Source: Chromera velia
Taxonomy: Eukaryota; Sar; Chromeraceae
Reading direction: 5' to 3'
Assembly (NCBI GenBank): GCA_018398765.1
Contig: JAHBMJ010000995.1
Span: 17,974 to 81,973 of the forward strand
Length of the DNA: 64,000 nucleotides
In this document: one piece after another, positions 43,715 to 56,342 of the stretch
How positions within the stretch are numbered: the stretch's first letter is position 1
Layout of the letters: the number at the start of each line of letters is the position of its first letter
Notes under the pieces: generated by a model
Seen by the model: the letters and a program-made list of their open reading frames with translations, nothing else
Told to the model about the DNA's origin: nothing
Databases searched by the model: none
Program-made: the position numbers and the translations under genes

Positions 43715-45924
43715 ATGGTGAAAGAAGTGCAGTCCGAGGGCGAGCTCCCCTCCTTGATCCGGTCAACGCCTCTCGTGGTTGCAGATTTCTTTGCCACCTG
43801 GTCGGTCTGTCGGTTGTTGATGAATGGATCGAGAGAGAGACGGGAAGAAGTTTGAAGCTCTTTTCCCTTGGACTGGAAAGGAAGGAAGAAAGAAGTCGCT
43901 GCAGGTGCTTATCAAATGTGTCTGAGTTTTCCACGTGACTGTGTTGGGGGCTGCCGTCTGCCGAAATCCGGGACCTTCCCGTCTGGATATACGGCACAAA
44001 TTTGCCATCTTCCTATTCTGGAATTTTTGTGGTCTTACTCTCCTCCATGATTTCACATCTCTTCCATGACATCGTCGCAGGAGCTTTGAGCTCGTGCACG
44101 TGTCCACTCATGCGTCCTCTGGACTTTTTGTATGCGAGGAGACTGGTCGCTAGAAACCAGGAGTGTTCAAGCAAAAGGAACTCACCTTTTCACCTTGTAC
44201 GGATATTCACGATCCCCCTCCCCTACCCCATTTGTCTCCTCACCTCCTCCCTGTGCCCCCCCTCTCCTCTTATACATGCAGGTGCGGGCCCTGCCAGAGA
44301 GTCGCCCCCGAGTTCGAGCGTCTGTCCTCCCAGTGGAAGAATGGGGTCGCGTTCGTGAAGGTCGACGTGGACAAGTTCAAGGGAGTCGCACAGTCCCACC
44401 AGATTCAGGCCATGCCCACATTCGTCATCTTCAAGAACGGAAGGTATGAAGGAGTAGTACTAAGTGGAATGAAGGAAAGGACAGAGGACAGGCAACCGCC
44501 CGGAGGGGAGAAGCGAGAAGGGCAAACGGATTGAAACGGTGCACGAGTGGAAGAGGGGATTGAATAGAAGACGGTTCTGATGGTTGAATGGGAGTGACAG
44601 AAGGATGTGGTGTGTCGGAATGCATCTGTTGGATAAGAAGGGAGGGGACCTGACGGGATTTGTGAGAGAGACGGAGAGAGAGAGGAAAAAATTGCGGTTT
44701 TGATCAACCGAATAGTCCATGTTTTGATACCTCTTCCGCGTTTCCAGTGCAGTGCGTGGAGTGATGGAAGGGTGCGGTGATTGAGTAATTGTAAATCAAA
44801 TGAGAGGATGTGCATCCATGCACATCGACAAGTATCTATCTGCACAGATACGTATACATAAGACATTCCGATTTTCTGAATATCTCTTTGATGTGTTGTT
44901 TTTGTTCAGTGAAGTTGGCCGAGTGAAGGGGGCCTCCATTGATCAGGTGAAGGCGCTGGTGGAGAAGCATGCCCCTCAGCAGCTGTTTGCGGGGGCCGGA
45001 CAGACTCTGGGTGGAGGTGGGGGGGGGACTGCTCCGGCGGCACCGCAACCCCCGTCTGCCGCCGCCACATCTGGAGACAAGGGTCAGAGCTTCGCGCCGC
45101 CGCTTGATGAAGGGAAGGCCAGCACGACGATCCAGCTGCGTCTCCACGACGGTCACCAGATCTCTTTCAAGATCAACACGGACAAGAAGGTGCAGGAACT
45201 GTTCTCTATTGCTGGTGGGTGGGTGCACTGCTTTTTTTTTAATTCTTTTCCTCATAGATGGCTGTGGGCTCTTCTTCTTCTTCTTCTCCTTCTTCTCCTT
45301 CTTCTCCTTCTTCTCCTTCTTCTTCTTCTTCTTCTTCTTCTTCTTCTCCTCCTTCTTCTTCTTCTTCTTCTTCTCTTTCTTCTTCTTCTTCTTCTTCTTC
45401 TTCTTCTTCTTCTTCTCTGCGTGTCTTGTTTCTTGGCTGCTTTGATTCGCCTGTGTTGGAAGGAAGGGACGTCTCTGTGATCATGCAAGCAACTGACGGT
45501 TTATTTCCTGTCGCACTCGCATGTACTCCAGAGATGATCTTTCAAGCTGGGAGAGAGGCGCGTAAAGAATGATGTTCTTTTTTCTTCACACTCTCGCTCG
45601 AGCATCCCGACTCTTGGAAGCGAATGTACGATTTCATGACCCAAAATGCATGCAGAGAAATCGTCCCAGGGTGCGTTTTGAGTTGGCGAAGATAAAGTGA
45701 ATGTACACGAATGCGTGCATGTCTACATATATTTGATTATTCCAGTGATGCCCCGAAAAAGGATCTGCTTTCTTTCGTATGCAGCCAAAGCCTCCCGCCA
45801 GGCCGAGACCAAGTTCCGTCTGATCTCCTCTCACTCTTTTCCTCCGAAGTCCCTGGAGAGTCTCGGAGACACTCTCGAGGCAGCGGGGGTGACAGGCTGC
45901 ATGGTCACAATGAAGATGAAGTGA
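43715..45924 (+). CDS. Thioredoxin-UBX fusion protein
   Basis: Four exons, 43715-43800, 44282-44443, 44910-45214 and 45785-45924, join in phase to 230 residues. Residues 1 to about 105 are a full thioredoxin fold: DFFATWCGPCQ with active-site Cys30 and Cys33 (the Trp codon is split by intron 1), VDVDKF, and the cis-Pro loop MPTFVIFKNG. A Gly/Ala/Pro-rich linker follows. From about residue 150 to the end lies a UBX-like domain: TIQLRLHDGHQISFKIN, then FPPKSL...TLEAAGV. UBX domains normally dock on the AAA ATPase p97/Cdc48, so a redox-active adaptor for protein unfolding or degradation is a reasonable guess. No signal peptide is evident; cytosol or nucleus is likely. Intron 3 holds a long CTT repeat. 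Confidence 0.88.
45268..45418. repeat. (CTT)n microsatellite in thioredoxin-UBX intron
   Basis: About 150 bp of CTT with CTC breaks. It makes long false frames of Ser, Phe/Leu or Glu/Arg in all six readings. Confidence 0.95.
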
Positions 45925-47153
45925 GGGGCAGGAGAGATGAAGTGTGTGGGAAGTGCATAGTCAGTCAGAGAGGCAGCCCAGCAGGCAGGCTGAGGGTATC
46001 AAATAATTGTGGGGAGATGGAGGAGACAGTGCAGAACGGAGACAGAGGCAGGAAAAGGCGCTGCATCCGTTGCGGTGAGGGTCAGAGACCCGGGCATGGT
46101 GAACAGAACAGAAAGGGGAGAGCGCGCAGATCGTTCCGCTCACTCTCTCTGTTGCTTCTAGCGGGGGACGAAGGGAGGAGTTGCGGCAGGTTGAACATAT
46201 GGGTGGAAGGGAAATGGGAAGCCCTATGAAGATTTGGTGAGCAGTCGTTGAAAAAATGAGGATGACAAAGCCAAAGTGCGCAAAAGAACAGGTGCAGACA
46301 GTCTGTGTACGTGCGAGGCTTGGTGCCAATTGATGAGTGTGGGTGGGGGGGGAGTCAGGGGAAATCAGATTGATGGGGGTTTTGTGTATGGACGCATGAA
46401 ATTCAATCGTCTGCCTCTTCACTGGCAGATGGCAGCTTGTCCTGATAGTTAGAGTTTATTGCGCTTTCGGCCGCGCAGACCGCAAAACACTAGGCAAAAC
46501 AGTATTATTGTTAAGCATGTGTCTGATCAATTTCTAGTAATTTCTAGTTTTTTTTTTGTTTCAAAAAGTTTTTTATTGCATGAACGAACTGAATTGAGGC
46601 GGTTGACGAATGACAACCATTATAACTTAGTCTTGATTTAGTCATACAATTAAATATGCTTATAATTATTTATTAACACTAGTATTAAGAATGAAAGAAT
46701 CGAAATTAAGAGTTTTTAAAGAGATTAAAAGAGTTTTCAACCAATAGGCGCTACACATAAAAAAATTAAAGAAAAAAAAAATTGGGCCTCTCCAACTTTT
46801 TTTTTTTAAGTTAGGTATATGCACATACTGTGTGGAAACGTAAGTTTGAAAGTCGATTAAAAATGTTTTTTTCCTTTTTACAAGATTACACTGCACTGGC
46901 AGGATTATATATTGTGTTCGGGGTCGGAGCCCTAGACCTGCGTGCCAGTTATCTGACGTCCGCCTTGCACCATATATTCATGCCCATTACTCCACACCAC
47001 GCACGCATACATACAATAACACATCTCATTACATCTCATCATGACACATGAATTTCTTGTTTTACACTTCAAACTTCAAAAACTATTGCTACTGCGGACA
47101 AATATCTGACAAACATGGATGCAGTTGAATTACGGTCCTGGGATAATCTTAAG
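45925..47153. other. 3' flank and AT-rich block
   Basis: The first 500 bp after the thioredoxin-UBX stop show no supported gene. From about 46440 the DNA becomes AT-rich. The piece AGGCGCTACACATAAAAAAA (46746-46765) and its surroundings recur inverted near 49441-49462, on the far side of the second LINE. Confidence 0.5.
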
Positions 47154-49400
47154 TTATACTTGATTTTCTCTGACGAAGTGCGAGTGAAAGACAGAGTGAC
47201 AGAGAGCAGGAGTGGAGTGATAGCATGCATCCTCTATTACTTTTGCGACCGTATGCCTACGTGCAGAGCCTGTCTCTCTTGCTTTTTTTATTTGATAAAG
47301 CATGATACCGATCAGATCCTCTACCTTAGAACGGGGCTCTCTGTTTCCCTTCCCTTTCTCTTCTTTGTCGTGGACTTCTGCGAGCTGTTCAGCATTCACA
47401 TCTCGAAAAGCATCCTTAAGTTCCTCTTTACATCTCCTCCACACTCTTCGTCTCATCAAGATTCTTTTTATGAGTGTGTTCACATGGTAGTCTGCTTTGT
47501 TAACCAAAAAGGTGAACAGGGCTATTTTATCGATTTTTCCATCCCCTTCTAATTTTCTTACACTCTTTGCTTTTTTGTTCCTCTCGTCTGTCCACCTTTG
47601 TGCCAGATAGCCAATGCATTCCTCCCTTTCCCATTCGTGCACTGGGCATTCTGTGAGCACGTGGACCTCATCCTCGAGGACTGAAAGGCCAAGCAAGTCA
47701 AAACAGAATGGACAAATTCGTTTTTCAAGTGGCACTCTCTGTTCACCTTTCTGCAGCACTCTTCCTTTTGTGACGGTGAAGCTTCTTTCTCCAAGTCTGA
47801 ATGCTGCTCTCCTTCTATGTACTGACCAGGACGCCGGCTTGATATAGTAAGAGGGGGTTTTTCTAGTATCTTTTTCTCTGATGCATACACGGAGTGCACC
47901 AGTATTTCTTTCTGCATTTTCTTTTTTCTCAAGGAAAGACCACAAATGAAGGCGATTTCCGTTCTGAACCCCTCTGTGCCAACCAAAAACCCCCTCGAAC
48001 TGACTTAGTCTTACCTGTTCTTCTCTCTTTCTTGTCTTGATTGTTTGTTCTACCTGCGTCTTAAACACTTTCTTCTTTCTTTTTTCCATCTCATCTACGT
48101 TTCTTTCTCTCAACCATCTAACTATTCTGTCTCTTATCTTAAAAGAAGACTGTTGGCCTGCCTGTGCTAGTGCTCTTCTTATCTCAAACGGGTGTTTACC
48201 TCTACACAGTACGGTTAGGAATAACGAAAGTAAGATGGTTACTAGGCGGCCGCTAGGCTGCTGGGTTACCAATTTTGTGGTTACAGTAGTAGTGTTCCAA
48301 TGGTAGTGGTAGTAGCTAAAAACAGGCAGATTTTGCCATATTCTGAGTTAAACTTAACCTACAAAACCAATTTTAGACTGGTAAAAATCATATTTTTGGC
48401 ATTTATTAAAAGTTCATTCTAGTAAAATTCAATGTTCATCATTTTATAACTGAACTCAGTGAACTCTAACTAGTATATCACTATATGTATAGTATATATT
48501 ATTTGAATATGATCATTTCAGCGCTTTAAACTGCTCATAACTTAAGTGGTCAGGCTTTAAAATAGGTTTAGCAACTGCTTTTATTAAAGTTTTTCCTTAA
48601 ACTACCATGGTAGTGGTATATGCCTTCAAGTCTGCCGGTTACCATCTCATGGTTACCAAACTGACGGTAACTCGCTACTGGCTAAAAGAGGCCAGTAGTA
48701 ACTCCTAACCGTACTGTATATTTACCTCTGTCATATAGCGCTCTTGCATTCTCTTCTAAGTGGAGGAAGAACTCATACGGATGCATTTCCTTTCCCTTCA
48801 GTCTGTTGTCCACTCCTCTCTGAACTGCATCGATCAACGCATGGAAGACAGGGGATTCTCTTTTCTTTTTCAGAACAGCAGCCCCCCATGTTAGCGTCCG
48901 ATCTGCTACCTCCAGCTCGATCGGAAGAAGACCCCCCTCTAAATACGTTGATACGACGCTTTCTTTTTCTCGTATGCCCAACACCCACCTCACAAACCTT
49001 CTCTGTAACTGGTTGAATTTCTCAAAACTCTTTTTTGTACCCCTGTGGATTTCACAGCCATATAGCCAAACTGCCCTGACTGTCTGTTTAAACCACTCAA
49101 AACAAACACTTGGAGACAGCTCACCTACGACTGCTATCTTTGCTTTTAGGGAGTAGAAAGCTTTTTCTGTCTTTATGTATCTTTCATCCATCATCTTTTC
49201 TATCGAACAGTTGTCTATTATCAAGAGGCCCAGGTATGGGTATTCAGATACCCTTTTCAGTTCCCCTCCAGCCAAAGTCAATTCATATGTCTTCCTTCTT
49301 TCCCGGTCTCTCCCCTCCCCCCACATAAAGAACATCCATCTTGACTTGGTTGAAAGAGGAACTTCTATGTCTTCTGTGTAGCCTCCCGCTCCCTTTTGAG
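47154..49400 (-). mobile_element. 5'-truncated LINE, C-terminal half, split by a nested element
   Basis: One LINE frame runs from about 49400 down to the stop at 47154, interrupted at 48204-48720. The upstream part (49335-48730) has the post-reverse-transcriptase region: YPYLGLLI, WFKQTV, WLYGCE, LQRRFVRWVLG. The downstream part (48194-47154) holds the terminal knuckle ICPFCF...HVLTECPVHEWER. The catalytic YADD region is missing, as expected for 5' truncation. When the nested element and one target copy are set aside, the frame is continuous (DRGKHPFEIRR). The element is therefore quite young, though immobile. Confidence 0.88.
48204..48720. mobile_element. 517-bp non-autonomous TIR element (MULE-like MITE)
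   Basis: Both ends carry a perfect 15-bp inverted repeat, ACAGTACGGTTAGGA (48206-48220 and 48703-48717 inverted), with two or three imperfect outer bases. It is flanked by the 9-bp direct duplication TTTACCTCT (48195-48203 and 48721-48729). A 9-bp target duplication is typical of Mutator-like elements. It is AT-rich inside and has no transposase frame, so it must have been moved by an enzyme encoded elsewhere. Confidence 0.88.
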
Positions 49401-49753
49401 AGCACTTGAATTAAAAGAAAAAAAAAATAGGCTTCTCCAATTTTTTTTTTATGTGCGGCGCCTAGTCTTCAACTTATAGTCGAGAGTTTTTAATAGTCCT
49501 AGTAATAGTCTTTAATTTAAGATATATACTTAACACATAATTTGAAGTCTAAAATTGAAGACTGCTGTAGACTGTTCTAGAGACTGTTATAAGTCAACCT
49601 AGTCGGCGTTGCATAGTTCGTACTGAAGTTCCTGTATGACACCTAGCATGCTTCACACAAATTTGGATTGTTTCATTCTGCAGGACGAGAATCAAACAAA
49701 AGATTGAGATGGAAAGCTCCGAGTTGATTGGGATATCTGCTGCCACACCGCTT
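49401..49753. other. AT-rich flank of LINE
   Basis: It begins with an A run, then AGGCTTCTCCAA, a T run and ATGTGCGGCGCCT. This is related, partly inverted, to the block at 46740-46810. It has TAGTC/GTCTTTAA words and no gene. Confidence 0.5.
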
Positions 49754-50280
49754 TCAGAGTCTCTGCGCGACTCTGCAGCGACGGGAAATCCGTGCCTTTT
49801 CGTTCTTCCTGACCACCTTGGGGCAGAAGGGCATCCTTCCGTATGCTTCGGCACGGCCTCGTTCTCTGTTCTGCATGCCGACCGCGCCTGCCAGGAGATC
49901 CGGAAGAGAGAGGTTTTGCTGGGTTCTCACGTCGCTCGAGTAGGACGACGACTGTGTCAGAGACGGCGGGGAAGATTCCGTCTCTACAGTGAAGAAAGGA
50001 CAGCAGAGAGAGAAACAGGAGAAAGTGTGCATGGGCGCAGGCAAGACATGGGGTAAAAAGAAAAAAACAGGGACGCGTAAAAGCCTGAGTAGACGAAATT
50101 TTCAGTTTTCACGGTTGTCGTAGTGTTTTTCAGGATATTCGAATGCAAAAACTAATGCCCCCCTGTATTTGTTGCCGTTTGTTGCTGTCGCTGATATGCA
50201 TTCACTCACAAGCACTTCTGTCTCGCCTACTTCATCTTTCTTTCTCTCTTTCTTTCTTTCTCTTTCTTTCTTTCTTTCTT

Positions 50281-50339
<59 letters not shown>

Positions 50340-50497
50340 CTCTTTCTTTTTCTTTCTTTTTCTTTCTCTTTCTTTCTCTTTCTTTCTCTTTCTTTCTTTC
50401 TCTTTCTTTCTCTTTCTTTCTCTTTCTTTCTGTCTTGCTTTCTTGCTTTTTTGCTTTCTTTCTTTCTTTCTTGCTTTCTTTCTTTCTTGCTTTCTTG

Positions 50498-50528
<31 letters not shown>

Positions 50529-53311
50529 TTCTCTCATTCTTCTTAATCTTTTTTCTGCCCTCTGTTCTCTCTTTATGTTCGCTGACGGACCTGTTGATGC
50601 TCTTGTATCGCAACCCGCTGTCAAAGACACACGTGTCTGCCCCCAACACCACAGTCGCCACACTCACCCCCACCTCACCCCCCTCCACCCTCTGCACCAG
50701 ACCCCGAAGCTCTTCCACCTCCAGACCCCACACAGGCACAACCAGAACCGCAAAGAACGAACAACAACCGACTGGAGCCTCGGAGAATTTCAAAACTTTC
50801 GCAACCCCCCTTTCGGTGTCTTTTGACGAGCCCTTTGCTGAGGGCAAAACCGAAAGAGAAGGCCCACGAACTCTCCCACATCCTTCTTCTCCCTCTCTAT
50901 AAAAGACAAACTCTTCTAATGTCTTGGCCATTGCTCCGATTGCAATTTCTGTAAACGGGGGGTTGCACAGGAGGGACAAATCGCCCCCTTTCCTTCGGAG
51001 TCGGTCAGAGAAAAAAGAACACGAGCCTCCGAAGAACCTGTCGAGACCCGGGAAGAGACTGCAAGACACGACAATTCATGCCACAAATACATTTCCAAAG
51101 GCGTCAACATACGGACAGTAAATGGACAGAAAGCAATCACATGCGCAAAGTAGCTCTTCTCACAGAGAGTTTGATTACAGCCAAGCTTAACGAAAATTCA
51201 GGAAGAACATGCGAGAGATAAGCGGAGGAAAAAGTTCCTTCTCCACCCCCCCCCCTCCCAACGCACCTGCAGAACCTGTCCATGGAGGCATTCAAACTCG
51301 AACCGAACCCTTCCATCCCTACACCCCACTCCTCCTTCATCCACCTGACAACTCCACGAGGAACGGCAGACTGAAGGCCTCTCCCCTCGTTCTTTCCGGG
51401 CCCTGCAAGGCAATCGTACCGGCAGAGGACGCAAAACACCAACACCCAGAAACTTCCACACACAGACAGTCCAGTATCTGTACCACCCGTCGCCCCTGTC
51501 ATCTCTTCAAAAGAATCGGGTCGGCCCTGACAGCATCCCGTCTCTCTCGGCCCCCTCCTGTGACTAACCGAAAGACCCAACCCCCCACAAAAGCGTTCCC
51601 ACAACTCTGCCACCTTCTCGGCAGACACGCGGAACTCTGCCTCGTTTGCCCTTCCATCGTCTGCAAAATCCCACATCCGTCTCTTTCCCTCATTCCCTCT
51701 CGAAAAATCTCCTAGGAGATTATCTGATCCGGACAGAAAGTGATTGTACGAGCTGAACTCTTTCTGTTGGATTGAGGAAGCATCACTCTTGGCCCCTTCT
51801 CCTCCTCCTCCTCTCAACGAACCCCCCCGAATCGCTCCCGTCTTTCCTCGTCCGACACCCTCCCTTGCAGAAGCCATGTCTCTCATCTCCCCCTTCACAC
51901 TCATGCCCCCCTCACGAAATCCTTTTTCTTTGCATCCTTTCCTGGGCACCCAACGCTCTCCTTTGGTGAGACTCAGACTCTCCCCTCTTTCTCTCTTTCT
52001 CCCCCTTTCTGCACTGCAGTGCCGACTGCCCTGACATACGGACAGTACCAAGAACGCAAACTTTTCTCCCTCCACCCCTGCCCAACGCACATCGAGCTCA
52101 CAAGTCTCACCGCCTCCCTCTGCATTACAAGGAAGCCGAACAGTGAGAGGTGCACAAGGCTTCGTTCTTCCATTTCCGTTCGAGTCCCTCAGTGAGCATG
52201 AACACCCCTCGGGACACAGAGAGGAGGCCATACAAAACGGACAAAAACACCACTCACGACCCTTGTCCAAATCCCTCAACGCCCTCCCTTCCTCCTCAGC
52301 TGCGTCTTCAAAAACACGACACACTGCCGCAACTTGTTGCCCCGCAAGCATCTCAACAACAGGAAGGAAAAGACGACGAATCAAACGCAAACGCTCACGG
52401 GGGCACACACAAACACACTCCCAACCCGGAGGCTCTGCTTGGTCATTCCAATTTTCATGTTGCACCTCCAACGCCATCCCTTTAAGCCCATTTCCCGTCT
52501 CTGCAAACTTCCTTGTTTGAGACAGGAGGACGCGGAGTCTTTTCTCTAAATGTTTTTCCTCCGACACCAAGCTTTCGCGTTCTCCTTCTCCCGCCTCTTC
52601 TACACATAAACACACAAATTTCCCGCTATTCTCTTGCCGTTGTGGGCTAGACCGAGAAGCAGCCTGAGACAGGGAGCTTCCTCCCCGGATAGGAGAAGGG
52701 ATAACAGCAAGAGACCGCGACTCACGGTCCAAAAACTGAAGGCACAAGGAGAGGAGGTCCCGAATCGCCGGGCGCTTACTCAACAGCCTTGTCGTCTGGG
52801 AGGCAGTGGGTAGGTGGCACGCGAGAGCTCCAGGGATTGCAAGTTGGGCCTCTGTGAGGGGCACAGAGTCAATCTGATGGAGACGGACCCATAAGAAGGA
52901 CTTGAGGGTGTCCAGATAGACGGACAGATTCTCTCTGAAGTCTTCTTTGGTCTTCCCATACTTTGGCTTCATCGGGATGTCTTCAAGGATCTCGTGGTAC
53001 AGAGTCCAGCTGACATTGGCCTCTGTGCAGAAGAGAAAACGGGCAGCGCGAGAAGACAGTGCCGTCTCCATTTCAGAGACGGCATGTTCTTGGGGTTCTC
53101 TTCCCTCCCCCTCCGTTCTGTTTGGGGGAAAGAGGAAGGGTTGTTCGAGAAGCCAACGGTTGAGGGTCTCACGAGGAGGCCGAGCTACCTGCAGACCGTG
53201 CTGATGGGAAGTGCAGAGGTCAGAGAACATTTCCCGAAGCCGCAACACGGACTCCCGTCGGAGAACTTCCAAGCGGGGGTTGACGCTCTCCTCATGCCTC
53301 ATCTCCATCAT
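49754..53311 (-). CDS. Large unknown protein, Cys-rich segment
   Basis: From ATG 53311 the minus frame is open to 51137 (724 codons). Residues 1 to about 420 look like a folded, helical protein, with a Cys cluster, CFCPFCMASSLCPEGCSCS, that may bind zinc. The later part contains intron-like stretches, for example a GTACAG...TTGCAG segment near 51486-51406. Likely further exons are 50954-50574 (acceptor GTTTACAG, donor GTCCGT), then a Ser/Arg-rich piece at about 50000-49754 after CACTGTAG. I could not fix every phase, so the 3' half is approximate. I do not recognise the family. The gene is head-to-head with the plastid-protein candidate at 54.1 kb. Confidence 0.55.
50236..50535. repeat. (TTTC)n/(CT)n microsatellite array
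   Basis: About 300 bp of TTTC units with an inner CT run and TTGC variants, probably in an intron of the minus-strand gene. Long Lys/Glu/Arg and Phe/Leu/Ser frames across it are artefacts. Confidence 0.95.
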
Positions 53312-53644
53312 GCACCCCTGTCAGTGATTCATACAGGATGTCAACAGTCTGGTGAGGAAATGTAGACGGTCTCTCTTCTATATGGGTGACTTCCCTCTGT
53401 CTTTTCTGAAGCTAGACAAGGCTCACTCAATCATCAGCGTGGGAAACCCAAATGGCTCGCTCACAAGTCAGAGTGTCGAACGCCAAATTTGTCATTCTGC
53501 TGAGCTGTGGTGACAGTATATACACGAGCTGGCAGAAGAACCAACGGGGGCGTGTTTACTGGACGCCTTTCACTTTTTTGCGTAACTTCAGTCATTGAGT
53601 CTGCAAATTGGTGCATGGTGTTGCACGTCGCCGCGTCTCTCAAG

Positions 53645-53695
53645 TTCGAAAATTTCTTTCGCGCGCACGCCGCGCCGCGCATCTGAAATTTCGAA
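53645..53695. promoter_or_regulatory. GC-core palindrome in divergent spacer
   Basis: TTCGAAAATTTC (53645-53656) and an inverted GAAATTTCGAA arm (from about 53684) enclose a core almost entirely of C and G. It lies between the starts of two divergent genes (53311 minus, 54113 plus). The design matches the palindrome at 43309-43382. Confidence 0.5.
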
Positions 53696-54112
53696 AATTG
53701 CATGAAATTAAGTTTTGCGCAAGTTTAAGCTTTCGAACATTTTCGAACATATATGCAGAGACTGCATGAAGTCGATCACGGGTCGACTCCGCGGAGTCTG
53801 AGTGTCGAAGAATGTCGAAGAACAGTCCACATCTCTGCCATGCCTTTCATCGATAGACAGCGGAAACGCAGACAAACTCTCGATCCGAAAGTGTCAAAAC
53901 GCATCAGGTACGAAGCGAAGTCTGGAGGAGCACACAGACGATCAGATGGCCTTTTTTGCTCTTCACCCAAGAAACAGACTGAGCTGGCGATAAGCTCCTT
54001 TTGTTTTGTCTGTGCCTTGCATAAGTGTACGAGCACTAACACACAGGACCCACCATTTTTGCTTGACGAAGACAGAGGTGCGTGTTCGCTCTTCTTCTCC
54101 CGTCCAGGAGTT

Positions 54113-55664
54113 ATGCGAACACTTTGTGTTTCTGCCTGGCTGTATGTGACGGCCTCCTCAGTTCTGTGGCGAGATGGCTCTTCTTTCATGTTCCCCCTCC
54201 CTGGCGCAGTCAGACAAAGAGGGGGGAGGGCGAAAGAAGTAACAGCCCTCCAGATGGCGAAAGGACCAGGGAGAGGAGGAGGCGGTGGGCCCGGAAAGGG
54301 GGGAGGGAAAAAACTTCCCGGACGGAACAGGAGGTTCAGAAAAAACAAGGGGAAGGGAGCTGGGGGGTATGAAGGACTAGTGCCTGGAAACTTTGGGGGT
54401 TATGGAACCGACCCCATTTCTGCTTTTCTTCAGATGTCCGCGATGGGCAGGGGCATCCCCCCCTGGATTGAGGAGGCCGGGATCGACTTGGACTCTCTGG
54501 CGGCAATCGATGGGTTGGGCCCGGGTCTGGGGTCAGTTGTGTTGGGCGTCGCTTGGGAGGGTTGGGAAACGGGGAAGGGGCAGAGGGCCTAGTTGAGGCG
54601 TTGTTGTGGAAGGAGGAAGGAGGGTGGAGTGAGTGAGGGTGCGTGTGTGTGTGCTCGAAAGACAAGGTTTGTGCGTATGTTTACTGGGGAGACGGCAACA
54701 GCCCAGTCCGTCGCTTTCCTGCTGTTCCCCCATCCCGTCTCTCTCCTTCTCACTTCCACTCTGGCATTTTTTTTTTTTCTCTTTGCCCTCCTCTCGCCTG
54801 TCCGGATCTCTCCTGAAACATGGGGGGCGCGTTTTGTTTGTCTGCATGGATCCCGGTCTGTCAGCTAGTCAGTCAGTCAGAAGAGACGGGGAAAAAGAGT
54901 GTGGTCTCTGTGTTTTGTACACGCAAATGCATGCAGGCCGCAAAGCTTTGGAGGGCATTTTGTGCCTCTTCATGGTGGGAGGAGGGGAGGGAGACGAGGG
55001 AGGAAGAACGCCAGCGGAATTTTTGCAGAGGATGACTATGAAGTGGATGCTTTTATGCAACAACCTGCGAGGGCAGCACTGAGGGCACGGTTGAACAAGG
55101 AGGTCCGTCTCTCATACACTCCATTTCTTTTCTCTCTTTGCTCTGCCTTGTCTTCATGTCTGCTCCTTTTCTCTTCTCTCCTTGCTCTACCTTCTCTTCA
55201 TGTATGCTCCTTGTGATCCCTATTCCCCCCTTTCTTGCCTTTCGCTTTTGTCCCTTTTGTGTGTTCATTTCATTGCCGTGATTTCGCTTTCCTTCTCTTG
55301 CGTCTACCTTCCTCCGTGAATCGTTTGTGCCTCTTTGGATCCTTCCTTGTGCATTCCGGGAACGCGTTGCTCTGCGTGCTGGACTGATAAGGAGGATGTT
55401 CGCTCTCTCTCTCCGGTTCCCATTCTCTTTGTCAGAGGAAGATATCATGGCTTTCCTTGTCTGTTTCGCTCCTTGAACCTTCTTCGGTTTTTGCGTTCGT
55501 TCGTGATGGTTGCAGCTCCTCTCCTGCTCAGAGGACGACAACAATTGTGAGTCTTCTATCTCCTCCATTTCTTCTATCGCTCTCTGTACATATGTATGTA
55601 TACAGCGATCGCGACAGCACAAAAATATGTAGAGACAAAGAAAAGTGGGAGTATGGCATTTTCG

Positions 55665-55698
<34 letters not shown>

Positions 55699-56311
55699 TT
55701 GTGGGAGAGTACCTATGTGCAGCCTCTGAAAATCGGCAGACAGACAGACAGTCGGATTCGGAAGCCATCGAATGCCGTTGCCCCTCCTCTCAGTGAATTG
55801 GAAAAAGAACATCAGAAAAGCCAAATTGAAGGCTCATGTCTTTGGTCGATGTATCAATGTGTAGTGAATACAGGGCATGCGTTCGCTCTGTCTACCTGAT
55901 TTGAATTGATCTGGTTTAATCGAATCCGACTTTTCCTCGGCACACCCACGGATCGTCCCCTCGGTGTTTTTCGTCCCTTTTTTTTCTTGAAGATTTATTT
56001 GTCCACGCATGTCTGTTTGCTTGTGCGTCCATTATTCTGTTCTGCTTTGTTTTCTTCGTCCCTTTTTTTTCTTGAAGATTTATTTGTCCACGCATGTCTG
56101 TTTGCTTGTGCGTCCATTATTCTGTCCTGCTTTGTTTTCTTCTCTCCTCTCATCTGATCTGATCTCCTTTCCCCTCAGTTTATTGGACCGCGCGGGTTCC
56201 GGGAGCGACGAGATCGTCATCGCGTGCCTCCGTCTCCGTTGTCCCGGAATCTGCGGTCGGTCGGTCGGTCGGTCGGGGCCCTCTGGCAGTCAATGGGTGT
56301 CAAGGGCTGTG

Positions 56312-56342
<31 letters not shown>

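Noticed and set aside
50227-51069. 280-codon minus-strand frame with a Lys/Glu/Arg tail
   Set aside because: The tail is only the translation of the TTTC/CT microsatellite. Just the part at about 50954-50574 is kept, as a possible exon of the unknown gene.
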